A stretch of 61,029 nucleotides of DNA from Archaeoglobus sp. JdFR-24 (lineage in GTDB: Archaea; Halobacteriota; Archaeoglobi; Archaeoglobales; Archaeoglobaceae). This document shows positions 45,016 through 54,166 of the stretch, in pieces. The notes beneath the pieces are model-generated. The model was not told the DNA's origin. It made no database searches and worked only from the letters and a program-made list of their open reading frames with translations. The DNA lies in NCBI GenBank assembly GCA_002011215.1, contig MTML01000048.1, positions 13 to 61,041 on the forward strand, read 5' to 3'. Positions within the stretch are counted from its first letter, which is position 1; each line of letters begins with the position of its first letter. The position numbers were made by a program, and so were the translations under genes.

Positions 45016-46371
45016 ATGAGAAAGAAAAGAATTGGCCTTTTGCTGGCAATTTTGGCAATTGGTGTGATATTTTTGGGATGTGCACAGCAACAACAACCGG
45101 CTCAAACACCAACTCCGACACCAACACAAGCTCCGACTGTAACACCCACCGCAACCCCGACACCATCAGAAGTGCCTGATAAAGTGCTTATAGGTGCAAC
45201 TCTGAGTCTCAGTGGAAAATACTCCAAAGAAGGTCAGATGTCGTTATGGGGTATTAAGGCTGCTATAAAATGGGTGAATGAGGTTCATGGTGGGGTTGAT
45301 ATAGGCGGTAAAAAAGTTAAGATTGATTTCAAGTACTATGATGATGAATCAAAGAAAGAGACCGTTCAGAGCCTTCTTGAAAGATTGATAACTTCAGATA
45401 AAGCTGAGTTCCTGCTTGCTCCTTACAGCTCCGGTCTAACTCTGGCAGGAGCACCAATTGCTGACAAATATGGAGTTCTTTATATGAGTCACGGTGGTGC
45501 AAGTGACAGAATATTTGAACAGGGCTACACATATGTTGTGCAGACATTGAGTGTTGCGAGTGAATATCAGACACCATTCTTGGATATGGTAAAAGCTCTG
45601 GATCCGAATGCTAAGAAAGTTGCACTCATTTATGAAGATAGTGAATTCTCAAAGGCAGTCTTTGCAGGAGCAAGAAAGCATGCAGAAGAGCTTGGATTTG
45701 AAGTAGTTATTGATAAAACCTATCCACCAAACCCAACAGACTTGACACCTCTACTCTCTGAAGTTAAGGCTGCAGAACCTGACGTAATTCTGGGAGGAGG
45801 ACATTTTGCAGATGGTCAGCTGCTTGTAAGCCAGATGGCTGATTTGAAGCTTGATGCAAAAGGTATATCGATTCTCGTTGCTCCCGCTTTGCCGGCATTC
45901 TATGAGGCGCTTGGAACCAAAGCTGAGGGAATATGTGGTCCAGGTCAGTGGGAAATTGGAGTTACATATAGCCCTGAAACTGCAAAAGAACTTGGAATAG
46001 ACTACTTTGGACCAACACAGGATGAATTCCTAGCACTCTTCAAAGAGTTCGCCGGTTCTGATAAAAGTCCGAGCTATCATGCTGCAGAAGCCGCAGCAGC
46101 GATTTTAGCCTATGCAAAAGCTATGGAGGAGGCAAAGAGCCTTGATGTTGATACTGTCAGAGCAAAAATGAACGAGCTGCACTTCATGACATTCTTCGGT
46201 GAATGGAAGATCGATCCAGAAACAGGAAAACAGATTGGACATAAGATGGTGATATTCCAGTGGCAGGGCGGAGAAAAGAAGATTGTATGGCCACCAGCAG
46301 CAGCAAATGCAGAACCATATTATCCCATTCCGACATGGGATGAAAAAGCAGGAGGTAAGTTAGCAAAGTAA
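45016..46371 (+). CDS. livK: Branched-chain amino acid-type ABC binding lipoprotein
   Basis: Type I periplasmic-binding-like protein anchored as a lipoprotein: signal helix and lipobox VIFLGC (Cys near residue 22), then a Pro/Thr-rich linker to about 53 that spaces the domain from the membrane. The binding domain starts VLIGATLSLSGKYSKEGQM near 58. ATG at 45016 after AGGAGG (45001-45006). About 451 residues. First of five genes livKHMGF. Substrate may be branched-chain amino acids, amides or urea; the family cannot be split by sequence alone. Confidence 0.93.
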   Translation: MRKKRIGLLLAILAIGVIFLGCAQQQQPAQTPTPTPTQAPTVTPTATPTPSEVPDKVLIGATLSLSGKYSKEGQMSLWGIKAAIKWVNEVHGGVDIGGKKVKIDFKYYDDESKKETVQSLLERLITSDKAEFLLAPYSSGLTLAGAPIADKYGVLYMSHGGASDRIFEQGYTYVVQTLSVASEYQTPFLDMVKALDPNAKKVALIYEDSEFSKAVFAGARKHAEELGFEVVIDKTYPPNPTDLTPLLSEVKAAEPDVILGGGHFADGQLLVSQMADLKLDAKGISILVAPALPAFYEALGTKAEGICGPGQWEIGVTYSPETAKELGIDYFGPTQDEFLALFKEFAGSDKSPSYHAAEAAAAILAYAKAMEEAKSLDVDTVRAKMNELHFMTFFGEWKIDPETGKQIGHKMVIFQWQGGEKKIVWPPAAANAEPYYPIPTWDEKAGGKLAK

Positions 46372-46407
46372 CTTTTTTATTTTTTTAATGTGAAAAATGG
46401 TGAAAAA

Positions 46408-47304
46408 ATGGCTTTTTTTGAACAGCTTGCAGGCAACCTCATATATGGAGCTGTACTCGGCTCAGTCTATGGACTCTCAACGATGGGTCTAAGTCTTATC
46501 TTTGGAGTGCTGAGAATAGTCAACGTCGGTCACGGCCCGTTCATAATGATAGGGGCCTTTACAGCATTCTGGATGTTTGCACTGGCAGGAATTCCTCCTT
46601 TAGTATCGATTTCTGTGGCTCTCGTGATAGGGCTTGCACTGGGATTTGTAATCTTTTATGCTGTAATACGAAGGCTCCTGAACGCTCCAGAACTTGCAAC
46701 ACTGCTTGCAACCTTTGCAATAGGTATTTTTCTGGAGGAACTTGCAAAGTTTTTCTGGGGTCCTGACCACAGAGGTTACAGCTGGAATGTCGGTGATATC
46801 AATCTGGGTGTAACAATAATGCCCTACTCGAAGATCTATGCTCTGATATCCAGCATAATCATTGCCTATCTCCTCTACATGTGGTTCCAGAAAACGAAGC
46901 TTGGAGCCGCTGTCAGAGCTGTTGTGGAGGATAGTGAGGGAGCTATGACCTGTGGAATCGATGTTGGCAGGATTTATGCTTTGAGCTTTGCAATAGGCAT
47001 TGGACTCACTGTTGCGAGTGGAGTTCTGGTTACCCTTTTCGTGCCCGTAGGTATAAACCCATATATGGGACATGAATACACACTAAAAGCCTTCGTTATT
47101 GCGGTTCTTGGAGGACTTGCGTCACCATGGGGTGCCTTTTACGCCGGATTCATCTTTGGACTAATTGAAAATGGCTCATATACTCTACTTGGTCTCATTC
47201 CAGGGGTTGAACCCTTCAGCCTGACGAGATTCGTTGCCTTCTCGATACTGTTGATCATACTCCTCATTAAACCAACTGGACTGTTGGGAGGTGGCAGCAA
47301 GTGA
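46408..47304 (+). CDS. livH: LivH-type ABC permease
   Basis: Membrane permease, about 298 residues, with some eight hydrophobic segments. Typical LivH N-terminus: NLIYGAVLGSVYGLSTMGLS, then FGVLRIVNVGHGPFIMIGAF. ATG at 46408 is chosen over GTG 46390. The stop overlaps the livM start by 4 nt. Confidence 0.93.
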   Translation: MAFFEQLAGNLIYGAVLGSVYGLSTMGLSLIFGVLRIVNVGHGPFIMIGAFTAFWMFALAGIPPLVSISVALVIGLALGFVIFYAVIRRLLNAPELATLLATFAIGIFLEELAKFFWGPDHRGYSWNVGDINLGVTIMPYSKIYALISSIIIAYLLYMWFQKTKLGAAVRAVVEDSEGAMTCGIDVGRIYALSFAIGIGLTVASGVLVTLFVPVGINPYMGHEYTLKAFVIAVLGGLASPWGAFYAGFIFGLIENGSYTLLGLIPGVEPFSLTRFVAFSILLIILLIKPTGLLGGGSK

Positions 47305-48296
47305 AGTTCTCAGAAAAATATTCATCGTTGATTCCGGTTATGACTGTATATGCTCTGCTTTTTGCGATCGGGATGACAGTTCCGGGCATGTGGCAACCAG
47401 TGGCATTCATAATGTTCTATATAACTCTTGGACAGGCGTTCAACATCTTTCTCGGTCTGACTGGCTATGTTGACTTCGGATATGTTGCTTTTCTCGCGCT
47501 CGGAGCGTACGGGATGGCTCTTGCGGTTCAAAATTTCAGCGGTCTTGGGATTGGATTTGGAGTGATCATTATCGGATTAGTTCTTGCTATGATCATGTCT
47601 TCCATTCTATCGCTTGCTGTTGGAGCAGTGGCACTCAGATTGAGAGGAGCTTACTTCGCCATAGCGACCATTGGTGTGAACGAGGGATTCAGGTACTTCG
47701 TAGAGGGAGCGAGACTGTGGGGAGGTTCTGAAGGAATAATTATCTCTGGAAGTATGAGGAAACTCTTTGGAAGGGAGCTATCGAATTACATATCGACATT
47801 CGTTTCAGATATCTTCGTATTCGCTATTGCAGTGATCGCTGCGGTAGTGACAATAATAATCCTGAACAGGAAAATGGGTTATGCTCTGATGGCTGTCAGA
47901 GAAGATGAGGACGCTGCCAAGGTTATGGGTATAAACGTCACAAAATACAAGATAATGGCTTTTATTGCAAGCGCCTCATTTGCGGGATTGATTGGAGCAA
48001 CAGCCTGGACACTAAAAATGACTTATGTGTTTCCTTCTGATGTTTTTCTCATCACATATACGGTCGAAGCGATCGTCATCGTTATGCTCGGAGGTGCAGG
48101 GACTCTCCTCGGTCCGATTGTGGGAGGATTGATCTATGGGATTCTTAAATACTACCTATCGATTATTCTTCCAGGATTCCAGCTTCTTGTCCTTGCACCT
48201 TTGCTGATCTTCATAGTGGTTGCCTTTCCAGAGGGTGTTGTGGGCGCTATAAGGAGGAAGTATACTGGTGAAATGACAAGGAAATACTTGAAGTAA
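47301..48296 (+). CDS. livM: LivM-type ABC permease
   Basis: Second permease, 331 residues. Family motifs: FNIFLGLTGYVDFGYVAFLA near 50-69 and AVREDEDAAKVMGINVTKYK near 197-216. GTG start overlapping livH by 4 nt, so translation is coupled. Confidence 0.93.
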   Translation: MKFSEKYSSLIPVMTVYALLFAIGMTVPGMWQPVAFIMFYITLGQAFNIFLGLTGYVDFGYVAFLALGAYGMALAVQNFSGLGIGFGVIIIGLVLAMIMSSILSLAVGAVALRLRGAYFAIATIGVNEGFRYFVEGARLWGGSEGIIISGSMRKLFGRELSNYISTFVSDIFVFAIAVIAAVVTIIILNRKMGYALMAVREDEDAAKVMGINVTKYKIMAFIASASFAGLIGATAWTLKMTYVFPSDVFLITYTVEAIVIVMLGGAGTLLGPIVGGLIYGILKYYLSIILPGFQLLVLAPLLIFIVVAFPEGVVGAIRRKYTGEMTRKYLK

Positions 48297-48330
48297 AAGG
48301 AAATATGCGGGTGAAAAGGAGGAATAATTT

Positions 48331-49077
48331 ATGGAAATACTCAGGCTTGAAAATGTTACAAAGAGGTTTGGTGGACTTGTGGCAGTAAATAATGTTAGTT
48401 TCACTATAGAGAAAGGGGAAGCAATAGGTATCGTCGGACCCAACGGAAGCGGAAAAACGACACTCTATAACCTTATAAATGGGGTTTACATTCCTGATGA
48501 GGGCCAGATTTTCTTTGAGGGTAATGATATAACAAATCTCCCTCCTCACGCAAGGGCTCCGCTCGGAATGGCAAGAACGTTTCAAATTCCCCGACCTTTC
48601 GGTTCAGCAACAACCATAGAAAATGTGGCTGTAGGTGCGATGTTTGGATATGCAAATGCGAGTGTTGATGAAGCGCTTGAAATTGCTGAAAACTATCTCA
48701 AACTGGTGGGACTGTATGAAAAGAGACACACGGAAGCAGGAAAGCTTACACCTCTTGAGAAAAGGTTGATGGAGGTTGCAAGAGCCCTTGCGATGAAACC
48801 CAAGCTGCTTTTGCTTGATGAAGTGATGGCAGGGATGAATCCGACAGACATAGACAGACTCATAAATCTGCTAAAGAAAATCAGGATGGAGGAGGACATA
48901 TCTATTGTTGCGATGGTTGAACATTTGATGCATGCCATAACCAAATTTGCAGAAAGGGTTATTGTGATGCATCAGGGCAAAAAACTTCTTGAGGGGCCAA
49001 CAATGGAGGTATTGAACAATCCAAAAGTTATAGAAGTATATCTTGGCAAAAAGGTGGTGCAAAATGCTGAAGGTTGA
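48331..49077 (+). CDS. livG: LivG-type ABC ATPase
   Basis: ATPase subunit, 248 residues. Walker A GPNGSGKTTLYNLI near 35-48. The signature is changed: LTPLEKRLMEVARALAMKP, where LSGGQ is normally found, as in some LivG; Walker B LLLLDEVMAGMNPTD has Val in place of Pro after the catalytic Glu, also common in LivG. Overlaps livF by 14 nt. Confidence 0.93.
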   Translation: MEILRLENVTKRFGGLVAVNNVSFTIEKGEAIGIVGPNGSGKTTLYNLINGVYIPDEGQIFFEGNDITNLPPHARAPLGMARTFQIPRPFGSATTIENVAVGAMFGYANASVDEALEIAENYLKLVGLYEKRHTEAGKLTPLEKRLMEVARALAMKPKLLLLDEVMAGMNPTDIDRLINLLKKIRMEEDISIVAMVEHLMHAITKFAERVIVMHQGKKLLEGPTMEVLNNPKVIEVYLGKKVVQNAEG

Positions 49078-49768
49078 ATCGCTCGAATCAGGATATGGGA
49101 CAATGCAGGTTCTGTGGGGTGCAGGGTTAGAAGTTGAAAAAGGGACGGTAACAACCGTACTCGGGCCAAATGGAGCCGGAAAATCTACACTTTTGAAAAC
49201 TGTGTTTGGGATAGTAAAACCGTGGAAAGGTAAGGTTACATTTAATGGTGATGACGTCACGAATTTCCCACCTCACAAGAAGGTTGAACTTGGACTGACC
49301 ATGGTGCTTGAAGGAAGACACCTCTTCCCCAATATGAGCGTCCGAGAAAACCTCATTCTGGGTGCTTACACTAACAGGGCGATGGAAAAAATTGATGACT
49401 CACTTGAACTGGTCTATTCCCTGTTTCCAATCCTGAAGGAAAGATCTGAACAGATAGCAGGAACTTTAAGCGGTGGAGAGCAGCAGATGGTTGCAATAGC
49501 CAGAGCATTAATGACAAATCCAGAACTGGTACTGTTGGACGAGCCAAGTCAGGGACTGGCACCAAAGCTTGTTATGGAAGTCTTTAATGCAATATCTAAG
49601 CTCAAAAATGAAGGTCTGACCATACTTCTTGTTGAACAGAATGTTTTTGCATCCCTGGAAATATCGGATTATGCATATGTGCTCAATGAAGGCAGGATAG
49701 TTCTTGGAGGAACTATAGATGAAGTAAAGGATTCCGAGGAGATCAAAAGAGTTTATCTTGGAGTTTAG
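49064..49768 (+). CDS. livF: LivF-type ABC ATPase
   Basis: Second ATPase, about 234 residues. Walker A LGPNGAGKSTLLKT near 32-45, LivF-type RHLFPNMSVRENL, signature LSGGEQQMVAIARALM, Walker B LVLLDEPSQGLAPK. ATG at 49064 follows AAGGTGGTG; the upstream frame start 49043 is less likely. Last gene of the operon. Confidence 0.93.
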   Translation: MLKVESLESGYGTMQVLWGAGLEVEKGTVTTVLGPNGAGKSTLLKTVFGIVKPWKGKVTFNGDDVTNFPPHKKVELGLTMVLEGRHLFPNMSVRENLILGAYTNRAMEKIDDSLELVYSLFPILKERSEQIAGTLSGGEQQMVAIARALMTNPELVLLDEPSQGLAPKLVMEVFNAISKLKNEGLTILLVEQNVFASLEISDYAYVLNEGRIVLGGTIDEVKDSEEIKRVYLGV

Positions 49769-49871
49769 CAGTCTTATCTGTTTCCTGTTTTTATTTTATC
49801 ATCTTCATGGTTTCCTTTAAAATCAGGTTTGAGATCATAATTTTTATTTTCAGAGCATCAGAAATCATGGT

Positions 49872-50234
49872 ATGAGGTTTGTTGTTCATGAGCATTTTGC
49901 CTCCCGCCACCACTATGATTTCAGGCTCGAAATGGATGGAGTGGCGAAAAGCTGGGCAGTACCTAAGGATTTACCAAAAAAGAAAGGAGAAAAGAGACTT
50001 GCAATACAGGTTGAGGATCACGAGCTTGACTATATTGATTTTGAAGGTACGATACCTGAAGGGAACTATGGAGCTGGAGAAGTTAAAATATGGGACATAG
50101 GAGAATATGAATTGCTTAAGAGAACAGAAAGTGAGATTAAGATTGAATTGAAGGGTGAAAAACTGAAAGGAACTTATATTTTACTCAGATTTCACAAAGG
50201 CGGAGAAAATGCATGGCTCATATTCCTGAAGTGA
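49872..50234 (+). CDS. Stand-alone LigD 3'-phosphoesterase domain
   Basis: A 120-residue protein equal to the N-terminal phosphoesterase domain of bacterial LigD. It has FVVHEHFASRHHYDFRLEMD near residues 3-22 with the metal His and Asp, and GTIPEGNYGAGEV near 58. In bacteria it trims 3'-phosphate or ribonucleotides from DNA breaks before joining. No ligase, polymerase or Ku is in the window, so its role here may be more general 3'-end repair. Convergent with fno. Confidence 0.88.
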   Translation: MRFVVHEHFASRHHYDFRLEMDGVAKSWAVPKDLPKKKGEKRLAIQVEDHELDYIDFEGTIPEGNYGAGEVKIWDIGEYELLKRTESEIKIELKGEKLKGTYILLRFHKGGENAWLIFLK

Positions 50235-50262
50235 ATAATTTTGTTAAATAAAAAAATAATAA

Positions 50263-50916
50263 TCAACCAAATCTAATCCCCAGATCTTTCAACCCGTTTC
50301 TTATCATGATGTTAATCAGTAATGGTGTTATACTCTCAACCATCCTCGAAACCGCAAGCGGTCCAGCATCAAACGCTCTCAGACCATCAATCTGGTTTGT
50401 CAGCTCAATAACAACTTTTTTCGCCTCACCATCATCTCCAGTAACAGCAACATCCCACTTGAATTCTGCACTGATGTCTGCAAACTTCTCGGCAGGGATG
50501 TTCTGATAGGCTGAGACAACTCTGCTATCCAGAATCGATGCAAGTTTCTCAGCGGCAGAACCCTCCTCAAGCTGAGAATACAGAAACACCTTTCCTTTTT
50601 TCTCCATGGGCACGAGTGGAGATACGACTATTTTACCCCTCAGCACATCTCTTAAAGCTTCGGCAGTTGAAAAGGCATGCTCCCAGGGTATGGTGAAAAT
50701 TGAAATGTCAGCCTCTTTAGCGGCATCCTCATTTGCAAGACCCCTTATTGTTGGTTTATAGTTGAACTCCTGAAGGATTCTGTTGTACTCATCTGCTTTC
50801 CCCATTGCCTTCTCAAGCTTTCTTGAGCCAACTATAACCTCATGTCCGAGAGCGGCAAATCTGATTGCAAGTCCAATTCCAAGATGTCCTGTTCCACCAA
50901 GGACAGCTATTTTCAT
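50263..50916 (-). CDS. fno: F420H2:NADP oxidoreductase
   Basis: Passes hydride between F420H2 and NADP+. 217 residues. N-terminal NADP fold KIAVLGGTGHLGIGLAIRF with GSRKLEKA, whose Ser-Arg recognises the 2'-phosphate. Further conserved stretches FTIPWEHAFSTA (near 75) and PAEKFADIS (near 141) are as in the Archaeoglobus enzyme. Only 9 nt after the malic enzyme gene in the same direction, so the two are probably co-transcribed, pairing two NADPH-linked steps. Confidence 0.93.
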   Translation of the reverse strand: MKIAVLGGTGHLGIGLAIRFAALGHEVIVGSRKLEKAMGKADEYNRILQEFNYKPTIRGLANEDAAKEADISIFTIPWEHAFSTAEALRDVLRGKIVVSPLVPMEKKGKVFLYSQLEEGSAAEKLASILDSRVVSAYQNIPAEKFADISAEFKWDVAVTGDDGEAKKVVIELTNQIDGLRAFDAGPLAVSRMVESITPLLINIMIRNGLKDLGIRFG

Positions 50917-50925
50917 TCAAACACC

Positions 50926-52308
50926 TCATTCGGTGATTATGTTATCACTCAGCTGAACACCATGTGGAGGATCATCAATAAATCCTGTATCCATAAGCAT
51001 CTTAATTTTTTCCTGTGTTGATCTGATGATCCTATCCGCTTCATCATAAATTTCCTCCTCTGAAAGCTTGAGTCTTGCAAGTCCCTGTTCGATTGCTTTC
51101 ATCGCAGTAGCGGTTGCAACCTCTGGAAATACCTCTCTTTCGGTCATGTGAGGAATGATATAATCTTCACTAAGACCCTTTCTCTCAGCATATCTCACAA
51201 GAGCCCTCGCTGCAGCTATAGCCATCTCATCTGTTATCGTTTTCGCCCTGACTGTCAGCACACCTCTGAAAACTGCTGGAAAAACAAGAGAATTGTTAAC
51301 CTGATTCGGGAAATCGCTCCTTCCGGTTCCGATTATTCTTGCTCCCGCTTCTTTTGCCTCCCATGGCCACATCTCAGGGATTGGATTTGCTTCGAGGAAG
51401 ACGATTGCATCATCATTCATCTTCTCCACCCATTCCTTCTTTATAACACCTGGCCCCGGTTTGCTTGCGGCGATGAGCACATCACACCCCTCTATAGCCT
51501 CTGCCATTCCTCCTGTCCTTCCCTCTCCGTTAGTTTCAAGGCAGTACCTCCATTTGTAGGGGTCATCATCCTTTTGAGCCTCAATGTCACTCCTTCCGGG
51601 ATGGAGGAGCCCTTTGCTGTCGGCAATGTAAATATTTTTGGGATTTGCACCGGCAGCAATTAACAGCCTCACTCCAGCAACGTTTGCCGCTCCGACACCT
51701 ATCACGGCAATTCGAACATCCTTTAGCTTTTTCCCGACGACCTCTAATGCACCAAGAGTTGCAGCGAGAGTGGCCGTTGCGGTTCCCTGCTGGTCGTCAT
51801 GCCATACAGGTATATCGAGCTCTTCTCTCAATCTGTCGAGTATATAGAAACACTTTGGTTTGGAAATATCCTCGAGGTTGATCCCACCGAAAGAGGGCGA
51901 AATTGCTTTAACTATTTCAATGAGCTTGTCGGGATCTGATGCATCAACAACAACAGGAAAAGCATCAACACCACCGAGATATTTGAAAAGCAATGCCTTC
52001 CCTTCCATCACCGGTAAGGCTGCCTTTGGCCCGATATTTCCCAATCCGAGGACTCTTGTTCCATCGCTTACAATCGCCACAGTATTCCATTTATTGGTGT
52101 AATCGTAAACTTTGTCAGGGTCATCTGCTATTTCGAGGCATGGTTTTGCCACGCCAGGAGTATACCAGACGCTGAAATCACCGAGATTTCTTATAACACA
52201 TTTAGGGAGGACTTCAATCTTACCCCTATAGTGTTCATGCCATGAAGAGGATATCTTCTCAGGTAATCTGGCTTTCTCAAGAAGTTCCCCAACCGTCACC
52301 TTCTTCAA
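50926..52308 (-). CDS. NAD(P)-dependent malic enzyme
   Basis: Oxidative decarboxylation of malate to pyruvate. About 460 residues. VWYTPGVAKPCLEI near 48, the metal and substrate region FGGINLEDISKPKCF with Glu and Asp near 147-160, HDDQQGTATATLA near 172, and the NAD(P) site IAVIGVGAANVAGVR. Start set at TTG 52308 six nt after GGGGGTG; the frame extends to TTG 52323. First gene of a likely two-gene unit with fno. Confidence 0.92.
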   Translation of the reverse strand: MKKVTVGELLEKARLPEKISSSWHEHYRGKIEVLPKCVIRNLGDFSVWYTPGVAKPCLEIADDPDKVYDYTNKWNTVAIVSDGTRVLGLGNIGPKAALPVMEGKALLFKYLGGVDAFPVVVDASDPDKLIEIVKAISPSFGGINLEDISKPKCFYILDRLREELDIPVWHDDQQGTATATLAATLGALEVVGKKLKDVRIAVIGVGAANVAGVRLLIAAGANPKNIYIADSKGLLHPGRSDIEAQKDDDPYKWRYCLETNGEGRTGGMAEAIEGCDVLIAASKPGPGVIKKEWVEKMNDDAIVFLEANPIPEMWPWEAKEAGARIIGTGRSDFPNQVNNSLVFPAVFRGVLTVRAKTITDEMAIAAARALVRYAERKGLSEDYIIPHMTEREVFPEVATATAMKAIEQGLARLKLSEEEIYDEADRIIRSTQEKIKMLMDTGFIDDPPHGVQLSDNIITE

Positions 52309-52447
52309 ATTTAACACCCCCAATTTGTATCTATAGCTAATGTTTTATTATGAACTTAATAACGGTTATCGTTTGAAGTTCGTAAAACATGGAAAAAATT
52401 CCGTGATTTGCATAAACTTTATTAACTAAATGTGATGTGGAGCACTA

Positions 52448-53020
52448 ATGGCAAAGAAGTTCACGAGAGTCTCGGTAGCTCTGGACGGTAAAACTGAAGA
52501 AATGCTCAATATACTGGTGAAGAAAAAAAACACAACAATTTCTGAAATTATCAGAAGAGCGATTACTACATATTTCGAACTTGAAAATGCTGCAACAAGA
52601 ATAACCCCTGATGTCACCAAAATATATACTGATTTTCTGTCGGATGGAGAACACTGTATAGTAGACATTGAGCATTGGACTGCGATATGGGAAGAGCTGA
52701 ACGAAAAAGCCTCTGAAGATTTCTGGAAAATTATGGAAATCATAGGGCACGAGCATGGAATACAGTATAAAAACAAAGGGCTAACAGATGTTTATGAAAT
52801 TTTGAGATACATGGAAGTCGGTAACTGGTTCAGAATAAAAATAGATGGAGAGGGCAGTTACACACTCATCCTCTCAACGTTTACGGCTCAAAGATTTCTA
52901 AAAGTGTTTTTTGAGAACTTGTTTAAGGCACAGCAAATTCCTGTTGAAATTCATGAAGGATACGGGAAGCTGAGAATAGTAAAGTTAAACAAGGCTGAGG
53001 AGGGTAGAGTTAAAAGTTAA
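52448..53020 (+). CDS. Ribbon-helix-helix regulator with sensor domain
   Basis: 190 residues. The N-terminal 45 are a CopG/MetJ-like ribbon-helix-helix (FTRVSVALDGKTEEMLNILV, then TISEIIRRAITTYFEL). The remainder (about 55-180) is a compact alpha/beta domain with LSDGEHCIVDIEHW near 64, probably a ligand sensor. Divergent from malic enzyme, which it may control. The last codons are the first unit of a short tandem repeat. Confidence 0.82.
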   Translation: MAKKFTRVSVALDGKTEEMLNILVKKKNTTISEIIRRAITTYFELENAATRITPDVTKIYTDFLSDGEHCIVDIEHWTAIWEELNEKASEDFWKIMEIIGHEHGIQYKNKGLTDVYEILRYMEVGNWFRIKIDGEGSYTLILSTFTAQRFLKVFFENLFKAQQIPVEIHEGYGKLRIVKLNKAEEGRVKS

Positions 53021-53048
53021 GTTAAAAGTTAAGTTAAAAAGTTAAAAG
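53009..53048. repeat. 12-nt tandem repeats across the regulator stop codon
   Basis: GTTAAAAGTTAA occurs twice exactly (53009-53020, 53021-53032), then in shortened form to about 53048. The first copy contains the stop codon of the RHH gene. Slippage-type array. Confidence 0.7.
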
Positions 53049-53102
53049 ATGCCGTCAAAAGTTAGTATTATAAAATTGAAAGCGAATACTTGAAAACTGA
53101 AT

Positions 53103-53687
53103 TCACATCTCAACGAAATTCTCTATTATTTTAAGTCCCACATCTCCACTCTTTTCCGGGTGGAACTGAAACCCTATGAAATTATCTTTAACCACAGATG
53201 ATGGGAAGTCTATTCCGTAAGTTGTTTTTGTGAGAACAAAGTTTTCGTCGGTATCAAGATAGTATGAATGCACGAAATATACGTAGCTGAGATCATTAAT
53301 ACCTGCCAGAATCGGATGTTTCCGAACTATTTTAATTTCATTCCACCCCATATGAGGGATTTTTCCTGCATTTTGGGGAATTTTTTTGACAACACCGGGT
53401 ATTGTATTGAGACATCTGTGCCTTCCACCTTCCAGACTCTCGGTGGCGAAGAGTTGCATCCCGAGACATATACCCATTACCGGAACATCAGTTTTCCTGA
53501 TCAGTCCTTCGATCTCTCTGAGCTTTTCAAGTGCTGGTTTTACAGCCCCGACACCGGGCAGGATGATTGCATCGGCAGATTCGATATCAACAGGGTCTCG
53601 TGTTATCTTAACTTTACCACCGGCTTTATCTATAGCCTTGGTTATGCTTTTAAGATTTCCTACACCGTAATCGACAATTGCAATCAC
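53103..53687 (-). CDS. hisH: Imidazole glycerol phosphate synthase, glutaminase subunit
   Basis: Supplies ammonia to HisF in histidine synthesis. Class I glutaminase: nucleophile Cys in PVMGICLGMQLF near 78, catalytic His-Glu in GFQFHPEKSG near 180. N-terminus AIVDYGVGNLKSI. GTG 53687 is preferred since it gives the usual N-terminus; a TTG at 53726 would add 13 residues. No hisF adjoins. Confidence 0.93.
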   Translation of the reverse strand: MIAIVDYGVGNLKSITKAIDKAGGKVKITRDPVDIESADAIILPGVGAVKPALEKLREIEGLIRKTDVPVMGICLGMQLFATESLEGGRHRCLNTIPGVVKKIPQNAGKIPHMGWNEIKIVRKHPILAGINDLSYVYFVHSYYLDTDENFVLTKTTYGIDFPSSVVKDNFIGFQFHPEKSGDVGLKIIENFVEM

Positions 53688-53790
53688 ATTCCTGTTTGAT
53701 TCAGAAATGTAAAAATAGTTTTCCAATCTGGTAACATTGATCAGAACGTAACAGAAAATTTTTATTCTTTATAGGTAACGGGAAAATGGG

Positions 53791-54159
53791 ATGGCTGAGA
53801 CAGATGAAATGAATAGTTATGATCATATGATTGTTGCTCCTCCTCACATCATAGACCTTGCAGAAAAAATAATTACAGGTCTGCTTGACAGTTATCCAAT
53901 TGAGGAACTCATGAAAATGGTTAAGGAGAATAGTACGGATTCTGTTTATATCATCACAAGTAAGAGAAATCCAGAAAAGGTTAGAGTTATAGTTGACAGT
54001 TCAGGGAAGTTCAAATATTGTTGTCAGGATCCGCTGTTTATACCTCTTCCAAAAAAGTTTGCCGTTCTTGAGCCTGATAAGAATTACTTTGAAAGAACGC
54101 TTAGGGCAAACGTATTTCTCACCCTGATGGAAGCATCTGAGATTGATCTTCACCGATGA
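53791..54159 (+). CDS. Unknown small protein
   Basis: 122 residues, not recognised. It is acidic at the N-terminus, then helical (PPHIIDLAEKIITGLLDSYP), with beta-like middle segments (DSVYIITSKRNPEKVRVIVD) and a Cys-Cys pair (KYCCQDP near 77). No membrane segment or signal. A TATA-like stretch TTTTTATTCTTTATAG lies just upstream of the GGGAAAATGGG context of the ATG. May be lineage specific. Confidence 0.6.
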   Translation: MAETDEMNSYDHMIVAPPHIIDLAEKIITGLLDSYPIEELMKMVKENSTDSVYIITSKRNPEKVRVIVDSSGKFKYCCQDPLFIPLPKKFAVLEPDKNYFERTLRANVFLTLMEASEIDLHR

Positions 54160-54166
54160 GGGGGAC

